NCBI GenBank assembly: GCA_963803845.1
Contig: CAWDNZ010000004.1
Location: 1,612,001 to 1,676,000 of the forward strand
Origin: JABDIY01 sp963803845
GTDB lineage: Bacteria; Actinomycetota; Acidimicrobiia; Acidimicrobiales; SZUA-35
DNA: 64,000 nucleotides
Reading direction: 5' to 3'
Shown in pieces: positions 1 through 9,106 of the stretch (the first letter of the stretch is position 1; each line of letters begins with the position of its first letter). A program made the position numbers and the translations under genes. The notes under the pieces are model-generated. The model made no database searches, had not been told where the DNA came from, and was given only the letters and a program-made list of their open reading frames with translations.

Positions 1-2669
1 GCGATGGCTGATGCCAGCGCCGCCGCTGCCTCTGGCGTTCGGTACTGAAGCGAGGTGAATTGGGAGCTGCCGTGACCGGCTGCAACGATAGCGGTGCCCT
101 CGGACCGACGGATTGTGGCAAAGAATGCGCACGCCATCAGCTCGGCACTTTCGGCGGAACGAACCTCCACCATCAGGGGGGTCCAGTGAGGGAATGACCG
201 GAACCAGGTTTCGAGCCACGGCCAGCTGGCCATCAGAGGGGTGTCCAAGGCCTCGTTCAGCTCTTTGATGTCCTGGGCGACCGCCTGGATTTCCTTCAGT
301 CCTTCCCGCACACCGATGTCGATCACTCGGTGATGGACCTTCTCGGCCTTTTGGCGCCAAGCCTCCAACGGCTCTTTGCCGTCACCGGTATGGTCTCGGA
401 AGAGGGCGGTCAGAGCGGGGGCGGCCAATGGTCGGCAGTAGTAGAAGCCTTGCGCGCGGTCACAGCCGAGTCGACGGAGCATCGCAGCCTGCTCGGGGTG
501 TTCGATGCCTTCGGCAACGGTGTAGGCACCCAGGGCTCGGCTCAGGTTCACCACGGTCTCGATGAGCGCCGTTGATGTGCTGTTGCGCGTCAGCTCGCTG
601 ATGAAGGAGCGGTCGATCTTGATGCTGTCCACCGGGAAAGCCTTGAGATAACTCAGAGACGAATAGCCCGTACCGAAGTCGTCGATCGCAATCTGCACAC
701 CGATCGTCTTCAACTGCTCGAGAATGTGAGATGCCTCATCGGCGTCGCGAGCCAGCATGGATTCGGTGATCTCGACCACGAGGTTCTGGCTTGCCAAACC
801 GGACTCCGTGAGGGCATGGGTGATCGTGTTCAGCAGCCGGGTTCCGTTCAGCTGGCGGATGCTCAAGTTGACGGTGATGGACAGGTCCTCGCAACCGCGG
901 AGCTTGCGCCATTGTGAGGTCTGACGGCAGGCCTCCTCGATTACCCAGTCGCCGATTGGGACGATGAGGCCGCTTTCTTCAGCGAGCGGTATGAATCGGT
1001 CAGGTGCGATCAAGCCCCGCGTGGGGTGGCGCCAGCGAATCAACGCTTCGACCATGCTGACCTTGCCGGTGGTGAGGTCGAAGATTGGCTGGTAGTGGAG
1101 TATGAGTTCGTTGTTTTCGAGAGCCTTGGCAAGGTCGGATTTGAGGTCCATCCGATCCAGGGCTTCTTTGTGCATCACCGGTTCGAAGAACTCGAAGCGT
1201 CCCTTACCGCGGGCCTTGGACAGGTACATCGCAACGTCGGCGTTGCGCATGAGGGACTCCACGTCCTTTTTCGAGTCATAGTCCATCGCAATGCCGATGG
1301 AGGCCGACACGCTGAAGGTTTTCACACCGAGATCGATCGGTTTTTGGAACGCCTCAAGCGCGCGATTCGCGATGAGTACTGCATCGCGCCGGTCTTTGGC
1401 CTGCTCGACCAAGATCGCGAATTCGTCGCCACCGAATCGGGCGACAATGTCACCGTCGCCAACGCATTCCTTTAGCCGAGCCGCTGCCACCGCCAACATG
1501 GTGTCCCCGGCGGCGTGACCAAGACTGTCGTTCACGTTCTTGAAGTCATCGAGGTCGATGAAGAGGACGGCCACATGGTTGTTCTCGCCCTCCTTGCGCA
1601 ATGCTGCAGCAGTCGCTTCGGAGAACTTCACTCGATTGAGTAGACCGGTGAGCGAGTCGTGCCCGGCGTCGTACACGAGCTTTGCCTGGCCCCGCTCAAG
1701 CTCGTTCATCAGGGTGTAGACCCGTACCAAGATCAGTAAGAAGAGGGTGACGGAGGCGAAGGTGGTGATGTAGGTGTCTGATGCCCTGCCACCGAACATC
1801 AGGTTGGCTAGCGGCACGCTGACCGAAGCAACAAACATGATTATCAGCTGCCGGGCGGTGAGCTTGCCTTCAGCGTTGATGATGTATGGCGGTTCCTGGG
1901 CGGCGGGATGGAGGGCTGCCACGGCGAAGAGCGTGTAGAAGGTGAGCCAGAAGAAGTCCAGCCAAAGGCCGGTCTCGAACGTCCCGTTGGTGAGGTAGAT
2001 GTTGTAAGCGATGTCGGCGATCGCCAAGGAGCCGATGGCGCAGGCGATGATTGCGAATGGAGGGTGTTTCAGGTGCAGGGTCACCACTAACCGGGCCGCA
2101 ACGGCAAGCAGAGCGATGTCCATGACGGGGTATGCCAGGCCCACGACGAATGCCGCATTCCATTCCACGGCCCCCTCGAAGCTTTGGTCAACCCAGAGGA
2201 CCCAAAAGAGACCGAAAAAGGCGGTGGCGACAATGCCGGCGTCGATCAATGTCGCGGAATTCCTCGATCCCGCAATTTGGGTCACCATCTTGTTGAGACC
2301 CACGATCATGAGCGGGTACATGCCGAGGTAGAAAATGTCGGCAACGCTGGGGAACGGTTGGAGGTCTGCTCCGTAGATGATGCCGAGGGCGTAGTAGATG
2401 ACGTCAGCGATCAAGAATGAGGCAAGGCCACCGGCAAACCAGAGGTAGGGCTCGCGCGGTTTCGCGCCGCATCGGTGAACGCCCACCATGACCATGACCA
2501 GGGCCAGAAGGCCCACGCCGTTGTAGAGAACAAGCTTGGACGTGTCTGAAGGAGGAAGCACGTAGTACGCCGTGGTCATCAGACCTGCTGCGCCGAGTGC
2601 CAGTTTCCACAATCCGATTCCTTCGGCTCTGTCCCATAGGGACAAAGGCGTTTCACGCGGCGAATTCAT
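1..2669 (-). CDS. GGDEF-EAL cyclic-di-GMP protein with membrane N-terminus and acyltransferase-like C-terminus (partial)
   Basis: The reading frame is open from ATG 2669 to the left window edge, at least 889 residues, so the C-terminus is missing. Residues 1-325 are hydrophobic and look like a multi-helix membrane sensor. A diguanylate cyclase domain spans about 333-495 with an intact RFGGDEF motif near 415; the inhibitory-site RxxD position before it reads GDGD, so product inhibition is probably absent. An EAL phosphodiesterase domain spans about 510-755 with VEALIRW near 540 and DDFGTGYSS near 662, so both active sites look intact. After the EAL domain a linker leads to about 130 residues resembling the first half of a BioF2/CelD-like acyltransferase domain (Trp-rich WLETWF start, then a VEVRSAE strand). 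It probably makes or degrades c-di-GMP at the membrane. The purine-rich GAAGAG just upstream supports this start. Domains are certain; the C-terminal call is tentative. Confidence 0.9.
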   Translation of the reverse strand, partial: MNSPRETPLSLWDRAEGIGLWKLALGAAGLMTTAYYVLPPSDTSKLVLYNGVGLLALVMVMVGVHRCGAKPREPYLWFAGGLASFLIADVIYYALGIIYGADLQPFPSVADIFYLGMYPLMIVGLNKMVTQIAGSRNSATLIDAGIVATAFFGLFWVLWVDQSFEGAVEWNAAFVVGLAYPVMDIALLAVAARLVVTLHLKHPPFAIIACAIGSLAIADIAYNIYLTNGTFETGLWLDFFWLTFYTLFAVAALHPAAQEPPYIINAEGKLTARQLIIMFVASVSVPLANLMFGGRASDTYITTFASVTLFLLILVRVYTLMNELERGQAKLVYDAGHDSLTGLLNRVKFSEATAAALRKEGENNHVAVLFIDLDDFKNVNDSLGHAAGDTMLAVAAARLKECVGDGDIVARFGGDEFAILVEQAKDRRDAVLIANRALEAFQKPIDLGVKTFSVSASIGIAMDYDSKKDVESLMRNADVAMYLSKARGKGRFEFFEPVMHKEALDRMDLKSDLAKALENNELILHYQPIFDLTTGKVSMVEALIRWRHPTRGLIAPDRFIPLAEESGLIVPIGDWVIEEACRQTSQWRKLRGCEDLSITVNLSIRQLNGTRLLNTITHALTESGLASQNLVVEITESMLARDADEASHILEQLKTIGVQIAIDDFGTGYSSLSYLKAFPVDSIKIDRSFISELTRNSTSTALIETVVNLSRALGAYTVAEGIEHPEQAAMLRRLGCDRAQGFYYCRPLAAPALTALFRDHTGDGKEPLEAWRQKAEKVHHRVIDIGVREGLKEIQAVAQDIKELNEALDTPLMASWPWLETWFRSFPHWTPLMVEVRSAESAELMACAFFATIRRSEGTAIVAAGHGSSQFTSLQYRTPEAAAALASAI

Positions 2670-2870
2670 ACATCACTCTTCGGGCCCTTGAAGGGGCCTC
2701 TTGAGATACCCGGCGCCATAATTCGGGACACTGATTCGGACGACCTAGTGCCAATTCAGGGCCGTCGCGAGGGCACGACCGTACAGACCCGTTGGTGATT
2801 CGTTGTTGTTACTTCCTGAGAAGGTCTCCATTTCCGTCATTCGAGGCAGCCCAGAGCCGACTATTAGGGC

Positions 2871-3758
2871 ATGTTCGCAGTTGCTCTCGCCGGTTTGGCG
2901 GGGATCTTCTACGGCGCTTCGGACTTCTCGGGAGCGGCTGCCTCCCGGGGAAACCACCCAACGGTAGTAACTCTCGGCGTGCAGATCACCAGTGTGGTGG
3001 CGCTCGTCGGAGCGCTCTTCGTTTTGGACGGGGTCTTCCACCCGTCGGATCTTGTCTGGGGAGCATTGGGCGGCCTCTCGCTCGCCGCTGGACTTGCGTT
3101 GTTCTACGAGGCGCTGACGGTGGGGCCCATCGCTACCGCTGCATCTCTCACGGCACTCGTCAGCGCCAGTCTGCCAATTCTGGCTGGCCTGGCGCTGGGC
3201 GATCGACCGGTGCCGCTCACCCTTCTCGGCGTGGCGCTGGCTGTCCCAGCGGCGGTATTGGTCTCGGCTGGTGAAGTAGGGGTGCAGATGAAGCGGACCA
3301 ATACCACTCCGCGAGAACGAGTGGTAGGTCAGCGTCAGCTCAATCGAACCCGGATTCTGTCGGTTGGGGCAGGAACGCTTTTCGCTGGTTTCCTTGTTGC
3401 CTTAAGCCAGGTGAGCGATGACGCCGGACTGTTTCCGCTGCTAGGCACAAGAGCCGCCGCGATCTCCTTTCTCGTGCTGCTAATCACCGTACAGAAGGTT
3501 TGGACCCCGGTTCGTCGCCAGAGCGTTCCTCTCGTCATGGCCGGTGGCCTCTTCGACTGCGGTGCCGACGGCTTCCTTCTCACCGCTTATGTGACTGGCG
3601 ATCTGAGCTGGGTGGCAGCGATCAGTTCGCTTGCCCCGGTGAGCACGGTCCTCCTTGCTCGGGTCTTCTTCAAGGAGAAACTTACGCTCGTGCAGATCGT
3701 CGGACTGGCTCTCAGCGGAGCTGCGCTCACCTTGGTCGCTATCGGCCGCAACATGTAG
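2871..3758 (+). CDS. EamA/DMT-family transporter
   Basis: This 295-residue protein is almost entirely hydrophobic, with about ten membrane segments arranged as two repeats (roughly residues 1-138 and 155-293), the usual EamA (drug/metabolite transporter) architecture and length. The first helix contains a GIFYGASDFSG stretch typical of the family. The substrate cannot be told from sequence. The gene stands alone between the divergent c-di-GMP gene and the convergent radical SAM gene. There is no Shine-Dalgarno sequence before ATG 2871; a GACTAT hexamer six bases upstream could be a -10 box of a leaderless transcript. Confidence 0.85.
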   Translation: MFAVALAGLAGIFYGASDFSGAAASRGNHPTVVTLGVQITSVVALVGALFVLDGVFHPSDLVWGALGGLSLAAGLALFYEALTVGPIATAASLTALVSASLPILAGLALGDRPVPLTLLGVALAVPAAVLVSAGEVGVQMKRTNTTPRERVVGQRQLNRTRILSVGAGTLFAGFLVALSQVSDDAGLFPLLGTRAAAISFLVLLITVQKVWTPVRRQSVPLVMAGGLFDCGADGFLLTAYVTGDLSWVAAISSLAPVSTVLLARVFFKEKLTLVQIVGLALSGAALTLVAIGRNM

Positions 3759-3830
3759 GTGGCAGACCAGGTTCGCGCGTGGCGCGATCCTCAGCTGCCA
3801 CCTAGCTACACCGAGAGCGTTTCTGCGGAG

Positions 3831-5240
3831 CTACTTTGGATTTCTGCGAATCGGGAGCAACTGGACAAGCTGGCTGTTTTCATCGGGGTCGAGGATGCCA
3901 TGCTGGACACACGCCGGGACGAGCTGGTTCGTATCGGGGTGACCCATGCTGTAGGCACAGGCCTCCAGCCGCTCCTGGGCTTCGAGGATGCCTGGCTCGG
4001 TGGCCCGGGTTCCCGATTGCATATGAGCCCATGCGGCTGCGGTGTCGGCGGCGTCGATGAACTGATGCATCACGAAGGTGACCGGTTGGAGGTCCCACCA
4101 TCGCTGGCTGATGCCACCGGCTCGCGCCACAAAGCGCCGGGCCCAGCTGCCAGTGGACGGGATCACGGCCGGGTGCGCTGCCACCGATCGTCCGAACCGA
4201 ACGACGCTCTGGCCGGTGGGTCGGAGCGCAAAGTTCCCCGGGAAGGCGGTCATGAAGTGGTCTACGGCGGTGTGGTCCTGAGGGTTGTTGTCATCTAACA
4301 GCGGCGTGTACTTGTCGCCCAAATAGCCACCCCAGGTCACGCGGTTGCAGCGGGTGTCGCCGAACTGCATGGCCCCGTAGGGCAAGGAAGACCCTGCCCC
4401 GTCTTCCACCGCGCTCCATACGAGGTCCGAGGTGAGCTCTCGATAGTCTTCGCCCCAGCGATTCTCGTTGCCTATGTACGCGGCGGGCTGGAAGCTGAAC
4501 ATCCTCCAGCCCTGCTGATGGCAGTCACGCACCACGCCGGCCACAGAATCGATGTTTTTCGGCGTCACGGTCATGTTGTGGGCCAAGTAAGAACTCACAC
4601 CTAGTTCTCGTTTCAGCCGGTCGAACATCTCACAGAACTGGCCCCGGTGATCATTGAGTTCGGCCTCGGAGCGTGGTTTCTTCGCACCCGACCGCCCCAC
4701 CATCGTGCTGTCGATATGACACGCAAAGGAGACATGACTGAATCGCGGCCGACCATCGTCGGTGGTGACGACACGGCGCAGATAGTCATAACTGAAGTCG
4801 CCGTGGGTGAAGCTCATCGGGAGCCGCCCGAGGCTGCGCATAAGGGCAATGGCGTCGCCATGATCCTCGGCCTCGAGGAGCGAGACCTCACCCCCGATGA
4901 GCTGTGCGAACTGGCCGTGGCCGCGCCGCGAGCGGAGGAAGCGCATCTGCTTTCCGATCTCGCCGAGGGTGTGCGGACCGTCTATCCGAACCTTGTTGGC
5001 GTCACCGCTGTGGTAGCACGGAGTGCAGCTGAAGTTGCACTTTGGAAACACTCCGTGGGTGGCCTCGCAGCCTGCTGACTTGCGACCAATGAGTTGGCCG
5101 GGCACTCGTGACGAATCCGGAAGGGTGGCCCAACGCTCGGCCAGCGCCTCGGCCGTTTCGGGGTCAACCGGACGGGTGGCGAGCTCGAATTCTCGCAGGC
5201 GGCTGCGGAAAGAACGGTCGGTTGGAAGTCTTCTGGTCAT
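3831..5240 (-). CDS. Radical SAM protein of unassigned function
   Basis: Counted from ATG 5240 the protein has 469 residues. It carries a radical SAM cluster motif CNFSCTPC (Cys68, Cys72, Cys75; CX3CX2C), preceded by another Cys58 and followed by an IGGEVSL stretch that matches the GGE motif contacting SAM. This fixes it as a [4Fe-4S] radical SAM enzyme, but there is no SPASM-type Cys cluster that I can recognise and no neighbour that reveals the substrate. ATG 5285, which has a GGGAG ribosome site ten bases upstream, is an alternative start adding 15 residues; a still longer GTG-type start at 5357 would overlap the divergent gene. Convergent with the EamA gene. Confidence 0.8.
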   Translation of the reverse strand: MTRRLPTDRSFRSRLREFELATRPVDPETAEALAERWATLPDSSRVPGQLIGRKSAGCEATHGVFPKCNFSCTPCYHSGDANKVRIDGPHTLGEIGKQMRFLRSRRGHGQFAQLIGGEVSLLEAEDHGDAIALMRSLGRLPMSFTHGDFSYDYLRRVVTTDDGRPRFSHVSFACHIDSTMVGRSGAKKPRSEAELNDHRGQFCEMFDRLKRELGVSSYLAHNMTVTPKNIDSVAGVVRDCHQQGWRMFSFQPAAYIGNENRWGEDYRELTSDLVWSAVEDGAGSSLPYGAMQFGDTRCNRVTWGGYLGDKYTPLLDDNNPQDHTAVDHFMTAFPGNFALRPTGQSVVRFGRSVAAHPAVIPSTGSWARRFVARAGGISQRWWDLQPVTFVMHQFIDAADTAAAWAHMQSGTRATEPGILEAQERLEACAYSMGHPDTNQLVPACVQHGILDPDENSQLVQLLPIRRNPK

Positions 5241-5308
5241 GTTGACGCCATCATGGTGACCCGAGTCGGTGTCGGGTGAACACATATGAATGAAACTCCC
5301 AGCGATCC

Positions 5309-6025
5309 ATGACAATTCCCGAGCCACCCGGATCGCCCGACCCCGGCGTCCAACCATGTGACGGTGTCGATCGAGCTCGAGGGATCGATGCGTCCGTCAT
5401 TCGTCTGCTCACTCTTCTCGTGATGCTTGCCCTCGCTGCCATTGCCGTGGCCGTATTCGGTGTGGACAGTATGGGGGAGTGGCTGAAGGAGGCCGCCGAA
5501 TCGCCGTGGGGTCCCGTGGGTTTTGTGCTGCTCTACGTCCTCCTGGTGGTGCTACTGGTACCGGGATCGCTTGGCACAATCGCTGCGGGAGCCGTCTTTG
5601 GGATGTGGGTTGGCGCAGCCGTTGCTCTCGTCGGGGCAACCATCGGTGCGTCTATCGCCTATGCGATCTCGCGTCGGGTTGGTCGAGAGGGAGCATCCGT
5701 ACTCATCTCCGGTCGGGTGAAAGGCTTGGACCGATGGCTGTCCGAGCGGGGTCTTCTCGCCATGGTTGTGCTGCGTCTACTGCCAGTCGTCCCCTTTAAT
5801 GCACTGAACTACGCCGCAGGTCTCAGCGGAATTCGCCCTCGTCATTACTTGGTGGGCACCGTCCTCGGAATGATTCCGGGGACATTGGTGGTGACCGCCG
5901 TGGCCGATCAGGCTGATGACCCGACGAGCGCAGGATTTGCCACCGCGCTCACCACCGCAGTTGTTGCGCTGATCGCCAGCATCTTTGCAGCCAATCGAAT
6001 ACGGCAGTTGATCGCCGATGCTTGA
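5309..6025 (+). CDS. TVP38/TMEM64-family (VTT domain) membrane protein
   Basis: A 238-residue integral membrane protein with the VTT/SNARE-associated signature: the GMWVGAAVALVGATIGAS region, then RLLPVVPFNALNYAAGLSGI and a TVLGMIPGTLV stretch. Family members are related to DedA proteins and are thought to act in lipid flipping or membrane homeostasis. The gene overlaps the next one, a CDP-alcohol phosphotransferase, by 8 bases, so the two are probably translationally coupled and both act on membrane lipids. Confidence 0.85.
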   Translation: MTIPEPPGSPDPGVQPCDGVDRARGIDASVIRLLTLLVMLALAAIAVAVFGVDSMGEWLKEAAESPWGPVGFVLLYVLLVVLLVPGSLGTIAAGAVFGMWVGAAVALVGATIGASIAYAISRRVGREGASVLISGRVKGLDRWLSERGLLAMVVLRLLPVVPFNALNYAAGLSGIRPRHYLVGTVLGMIPGTLVVTAVADQADDPTSAGFATALTTAVVALIASIFAANRIRQLIADA

Positions 6026-6620
6026 TTCTGCGATTCGGTCCAGAATCAAGAATCCCTTGGACAAACTGGGGGCGCAGCTGAGCGCTCGTGGCGTTTCACC
6101 CACCGTGATCACCCTCCTCGGTCTAGCGCTGGGGTTGCTGTGCTGTGCAGCGATTGCCACCGAGCAATGGACTGCCGCGCTGGTGATGTGGCTGGGCAAC
6201 CGAGCCGCCGATGGAATGGACGGCCCTGTGGCTCGAAACGGCTCCTATGGTCCATCGGACTTCGGTGGGTTTTTGGACATCCTCGCCGATTTTGCCATCT
6301 ATGGGGGAGTGTTGGTGGCGGTGGGATATGCGATTCCCGACGCCCGAATGGCCGCTCTAGCGGTGTTGTGCATGTATTACCTCAACGGCACCGCCTTCTT
6401 GGCGTGGTCTAGCCTTGCCGAGAAGCGGGACCGCAGCAGCGGTGAGCGCAGTCTGCAGTTCCCTGCCGGCCTGGCCGAGGGGACGGAGACGATCGTGGTC
6501 TACATCGTTCTTCTGCTTTTTCCGGGACGGGCACCCCTGATTCTATGGGTGTGGGCGGCAATCGTTGGTGTGACCGTGATCCAGCGGGTGGTGTTTGTGC
6601 GCCGCCAGCTTCGGCAATGA
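6018..6620 (+). CDS. CDP-alcohol phosphatidyltransferase family protein
   Basis: A 200-residue membrane protein with the family signature DGMDGPVAR followed by G and two Asp residues (GGFLDILAD), matching D-x2-DG-x2-AR-xn-G-x3-D-x3-D, the divalent-metal and CDP-alcohol site. It should transfer a phosphoalcohol or phosphatidyl group between a CDP-linked donor and an alcohol acceptor. The acceptor is not evident; it is not the housekeeping PgsA, which lies at 52294-52911. Translation is probably coupled to the VTT gene in front. Confidence 0.85.
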   Translation: MLDSAIRSRIKNPLDKLGAQLSARGVSPTVITLLGLALGLLCCAAIATEQWTAALVMWLGNRAADGMDGPVARNGSYGPSDFGGFLDILADFAIYGGVLVAVGYAIPDARMAALAVLCMYYLNGTAFLAWSSLAEKRDRSSGERSLQFPAGLAEGTETIVVYIVLLLFPGRAPLILWVWAAIVGVTVIQRVVFVRRQLRQ

Positions 6621-6635
6621 AGTGAGCGGCGCAGC

Positions 6636-7847
6636 TCAGTTGCCATGGCGTGAGCCGTCGGTCGGGGACCACTGACCACGCCGAACAGCGAATTGGTCCC
6701 GATCGAGTTCGGTGTCGGTCCATTTCCCGTCGTTCAGCACAAGGGTGGCAGCGAGACCTCCGATTGCGTCTGCGCTCTTGGCCGCATGACCGTTTCCGCC
6801 AGCGGCGATGAAGAGATCATCGTCGATCCGGTCGATGAACGGCAGGCCCGACGACGTGTCGGTGATGAGGCATGGTTTCATCTCGAACGACTCAAAAGCG
6901 ACGTCGGGAAGGATGGTGGTGAGGACGTCGGTCATAACGGGGAGCTGTGCATCGGCTTCGGTCCCCGCCATCCATGCCCGCTTCGCCTCCGATGATCGGA
7001 GTCTCCTTGCTCCGACCCGGGAACCGCCCATCTTGATATGGAAACGACCGTCGGGGTATCGAACCGGTGGACACACATAGATGTCATCGATTTTCGGATG
7101 GTCCAGCAGATAGATCACCGATTGCAGTTCGGCCAAACGGTCGGCTTCGGTCTCGGAGATCTGGCCAAGAATCACGGCTTCGGGCCGAACGCTTGCTTCG
7201 AGCTGGAGTGAATGCAGCGTCTCCAGGTATGGGCCAGTCGCCAGGAGGACCAGTCCTGCGTCTATCGAGGCCGTTGTCGTGCGAATCTGCCAGCGGTTGT
7301 CCAGCTTCGTGAGCTCCTCGGCTGGCTCCCGGAGGACTCTCGCTCCTCCCATCTTCGCCGCTGCGAGCTGGGCATGAACCATGCGGCGGGGATCGATCGC
7401 TCCGGCGGGATCTGGTTCGGTAAGTGTTGTCCAACCGTCCGGAAAGCAATAGTGAGTTGGACTATCGGTTTCGGTTCGACCGATCGTGACGGGAAGACGT
7501 AGTTGACGAATTACCTCCCTCTGGTTGGCGATCCCTGCGGGGTCCCTGCGGACGAACGTGAGACCGCAGGGATTGTGGAAACTGATGCCCGACTGCGCTT
7601 CGATAAGGCCGTATTCATCAATAGCGCGACTGGCCAGGACGGCCCATTCGCGACGGGCGTCCAGCCGGCGGGTGACCCTTCCGCTGTCGTAGTGACTGGA
7701 GAAAGGATCGGTGTGGGTGCTCCAATCCAAGGGCTCGGTCGGGCCGATGCCCACCAGGTTGCATCCAGCCTGGGCAAGATGGCGCGTGGCAGCCGAACCA
7801 ATCAAGCCAAGCCCAACAACGGCTACATCGACTCGAAGGACGCTCAC
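6636..7847 (-). CDS. FAD-dependent oxidoreductase (DAO / sarcosine oxidase-like)
   Basis: A 403-residue DAO-superfamily flavoprotein. The N-terminus holds the Rossmann dinucleotide motif VGLGLIGSAA (about residues 11-20); near the C-terminus LFIAAGGNGHAAK corresponds to the second FAD contact of monomeric sarcosine oxidase and N-methyl amino acid oxidases. It probably oxidises a secondary amine or amino acid with O2 as acceptor; the exact substrate is unknown. The GTG start at 7847 has a TAGTGT box six bases upstream (leaderless). Convergent with the lipid gene pair at 5309-6620. Confidence 0.85.
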   Translation of the reverse strand: MSVLRVDVAVVGLGLIGSAATRHLAQAGCNLVGIGPTEPLDWSTHTDPFSSHYDSGRVTRRLDARREWAVLASRAIDEYGLIEAQSGISFHNPCGLTFVRRDPAGIANQREVIRQLRLPVTIGRTETDSPTHYCFPDGWTTLTEPDPAGAIDPRRMVHAQLAAAKMGGARVLREPAEELTKLDNRWQIRTTTASIDAGLVLLATGPYLETLHSLQLEASVRPEAVILGQISETEADRLAELQSVIYLLDHPKIDDIYVCPPVRYPDGRFHIKMGGSRVGARRLRSSEAKRAWMAGTEADAQLPVMTDVLTTILPDVAFESFEMKPCLITDTSSGLPFIDRIDDDLFIAAGGNGHAAKSADAIGGLAATLVLNDGKWTDTELDRDQFAVRRGQWSPTDGSRHGN

Positions 7848-7853
7848 CTCCGA

Positions 7854-7859
7854 ACACTA
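7854..7859 (-). promoter_or_regulatory. Leaderless -10 box, FAD oxidoreductase gene
   Basis: Reads TAGTGT on the minus strand, six bases before GTG 7847. It matches the TANNNT hexamer found at the same distance before many genes in this window. Confidence 0.5.
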
Positions 7860-8000
7860 GGCTCGAATCGTGGTCAGGTTTGCTTCGGGTGCGCCAACCA
7901 CGACGGGCCCGGTTTGAAGGGATCGTTTCATGGCTGTGACCACCTCCTGTCGCTGAGCGAAATCGAACACTGATCGTGGGGAATTGAGCGTGGCCACCGC

Positions 8001-8006
8001 TAGCCT
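8001..8006 (+). promoter_or_regulatory. Candidate -10 box of rplS
   Basis: TAGCCT inside CGCTAGCCT, about 60 bases before the rplS start. The same CGCTAGCCT string occurs about 110 bases before rpsB. No convincing -35 box is seen. Confidence 0.35.
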
Positions 8007-8065
8007 CTATCTGCTGATAGCGACGCTTCTGTCGAAGCGGACTAGTTCCCCGAGGAATGTACGCC

Positions 8066-8413
8066 ATGAACCTGATGCAAAAAGTTGAACAGGCCCAGAT
8101 TCGGGACGACCTCCCCGAAATGCACCCCGGAGACAACGTCAAGGTTCATGTGCAGGTTATCGAAGGCAACCGGACCCGTACCCAGGTGTTCCAAGGCATC
8201 ATCATCGCGATGCGGGGCGATGGCCTCCGTGCATCGTTCAAGGTGCGCAAGCTCAGCTTCGGCGTGGGAGTGGAGCGTACTTTCCCCCTGCACTCGCCCA
8301 TCATTGAAAAGGTGGAGATCGTCGCCAGGGGCGATGTCCGTCGGGCCAAGTTGTATTACCTGCGCGATCGCATTGGCAAGTCTGCCAAGGTCAAGGAAAA
8401 GCGTTTCAACTGA
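8066..8413 (+). CDS. rplS: 50S ribosomal protein L19
   Basis: This 115-residue protein matches bacterial L19 along its length, including HPGDNVKVHVQVIEG, RTQVFQGIIIA and the FPLHSPIIEKVEI segment. L19 sits at the interface of the 30S and 50S subunits. I place the start at ATG 8066 (MNLMQKVE) rather than ATG 8057, because GAGGA at 8052-8056 abuts 8057 but is nine bases from 8066, and L19 proteins normally begin with MNL. In many actinobacteria lepB and rnhB follow rplS; here DUF2469 and yraN follow directly. Confidence 0.97.
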   Translation: MNLMQKVEQAQIRDDLPEMHPGDNVKVHVQVIEGNRTRTQVFQGIIIAMRGDGLRASFKVRKLSFGVGVERTFPLHSPIIEKVEIVARGDVRRAKLYYLRDRIGKSAKVKEKRFN

Positions 8414-8452
8414 ACGTTGCCAACAAACTGAGGGTCTGCTGATGGATCTCAC

Positions 8453-8740
8453 ATGAGTAGCGAAGATCTAGAGCGCTTCGAAGCGGAGATCGAGCTGGCG
8501 CTCTACACCGAATATCGCGATGTGATCTCGATGTTCAAGTTTGTGGTGGAAACCGAACGACGGTTCTACCTGGCGAACAAGGTGGAACGGACCTCGAAGC
8601 CTTCCGACCGATTCATCGAGTACCACCTCACAGACTGTTGGGTGTGGGACATGTATCGGAAGACCCGGTTCCTTACCGAAGTGACGGTCGCAAGTACCCG
8701 AGGGATCACCGTGGAAGAGCTACCCCCACCCGTGCTGTGA
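8453..8740 (+). CDS. DUF2469 family protein
   Basis: A 95-residue protein typical of the actinobacterial DUF2469 family: it contains LYTEYRDVISMFKFVVETER, RFYLANKVE and the TDCWVWDMYR segment. The family is nearly always found between rnhB and yraN in Actinomycetota and has no established function. Its stop overlaps the yraN start codon (GTGA), so translation of the two is probably coupled. Confidence 0.9.
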   Translation: MSSEDLERFEAEIELALYTEYRDVISMFKFVVETERRFYLANKVERTSKPSDRFIEYHLTDCWVWDMYRKTRFLTEVTVASTRGITVEELPPPVL

Positions 8741-9084
8741 GCCAGCGCCGACAGGAGCTTGGCCGACAAGGCGAGGCTGCTGCCGCAGGCTGGTATGAGA
8801 ATCAAGGATTCACGGTTCTTCACCGGAACTGGCGCGTTCGGGCGGGGGAGCTGGACCTCGTCTGCGTTCGGGGCGACACGGTGGTTTTCGTTGAAGTCAA
8901 GACCCGTACCTCCACACGTTATGGTCTGGCCGCCGAGGCGGTCACCCCCGAAAAACAACGCCGAATTCGGAAGCTGGCGATGATCTGGTTGGAGCAGGCC
9001 AACCGTCGCTATCGCACGCTCAGGTTCGACGTAGTGGATGCCAATGCGCAGGGTCACCTGAAGGTGTACGAGTCAGCGTTCTGA
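8737..9084 (+). CDS. yraN: YraN/UPF0102 family nuclease-like protein
   Basis: From GTG 8737 the protein is 115 residues. It shows the UPF0102 pattern: QELGRQGEAAAAGW at the N-terminus, then GELDLVCVRGDTVVFVEVKTR, the E-x-D-...-E-x-K arrangement of a PD-(D/E)xK nuclease fold. The family resembles Holliday-junction resolvases but its role is unsettled. I chose GTG 8737, overlapping the upstream stop, over an in-frame ATG at 8638, because the conserved domain begins right after 8737. Confidence 0.93.
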   Translation: MSQRRQELGRQGEAAAAGWYENQGFTVLHRNWRVRAGELDLVCVRGDTVVFVEVKTRTSTRYGLAAEAVTPEKQRRIRKLAMIWLEQANRRYRTLRFDVVDANAQGHLKVYESAF

Positions 9085-9106
9085 GCTGTGGAAAAGCGCC
9101 TTTGGA

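Noticed and set aside
3759..4298. Plus-strand open frame opposite the radical SAM gene
   Set aside because: The opposite strand encodes a protein with an intact iron-sulfur motif; the plus frame has no recognisable features.
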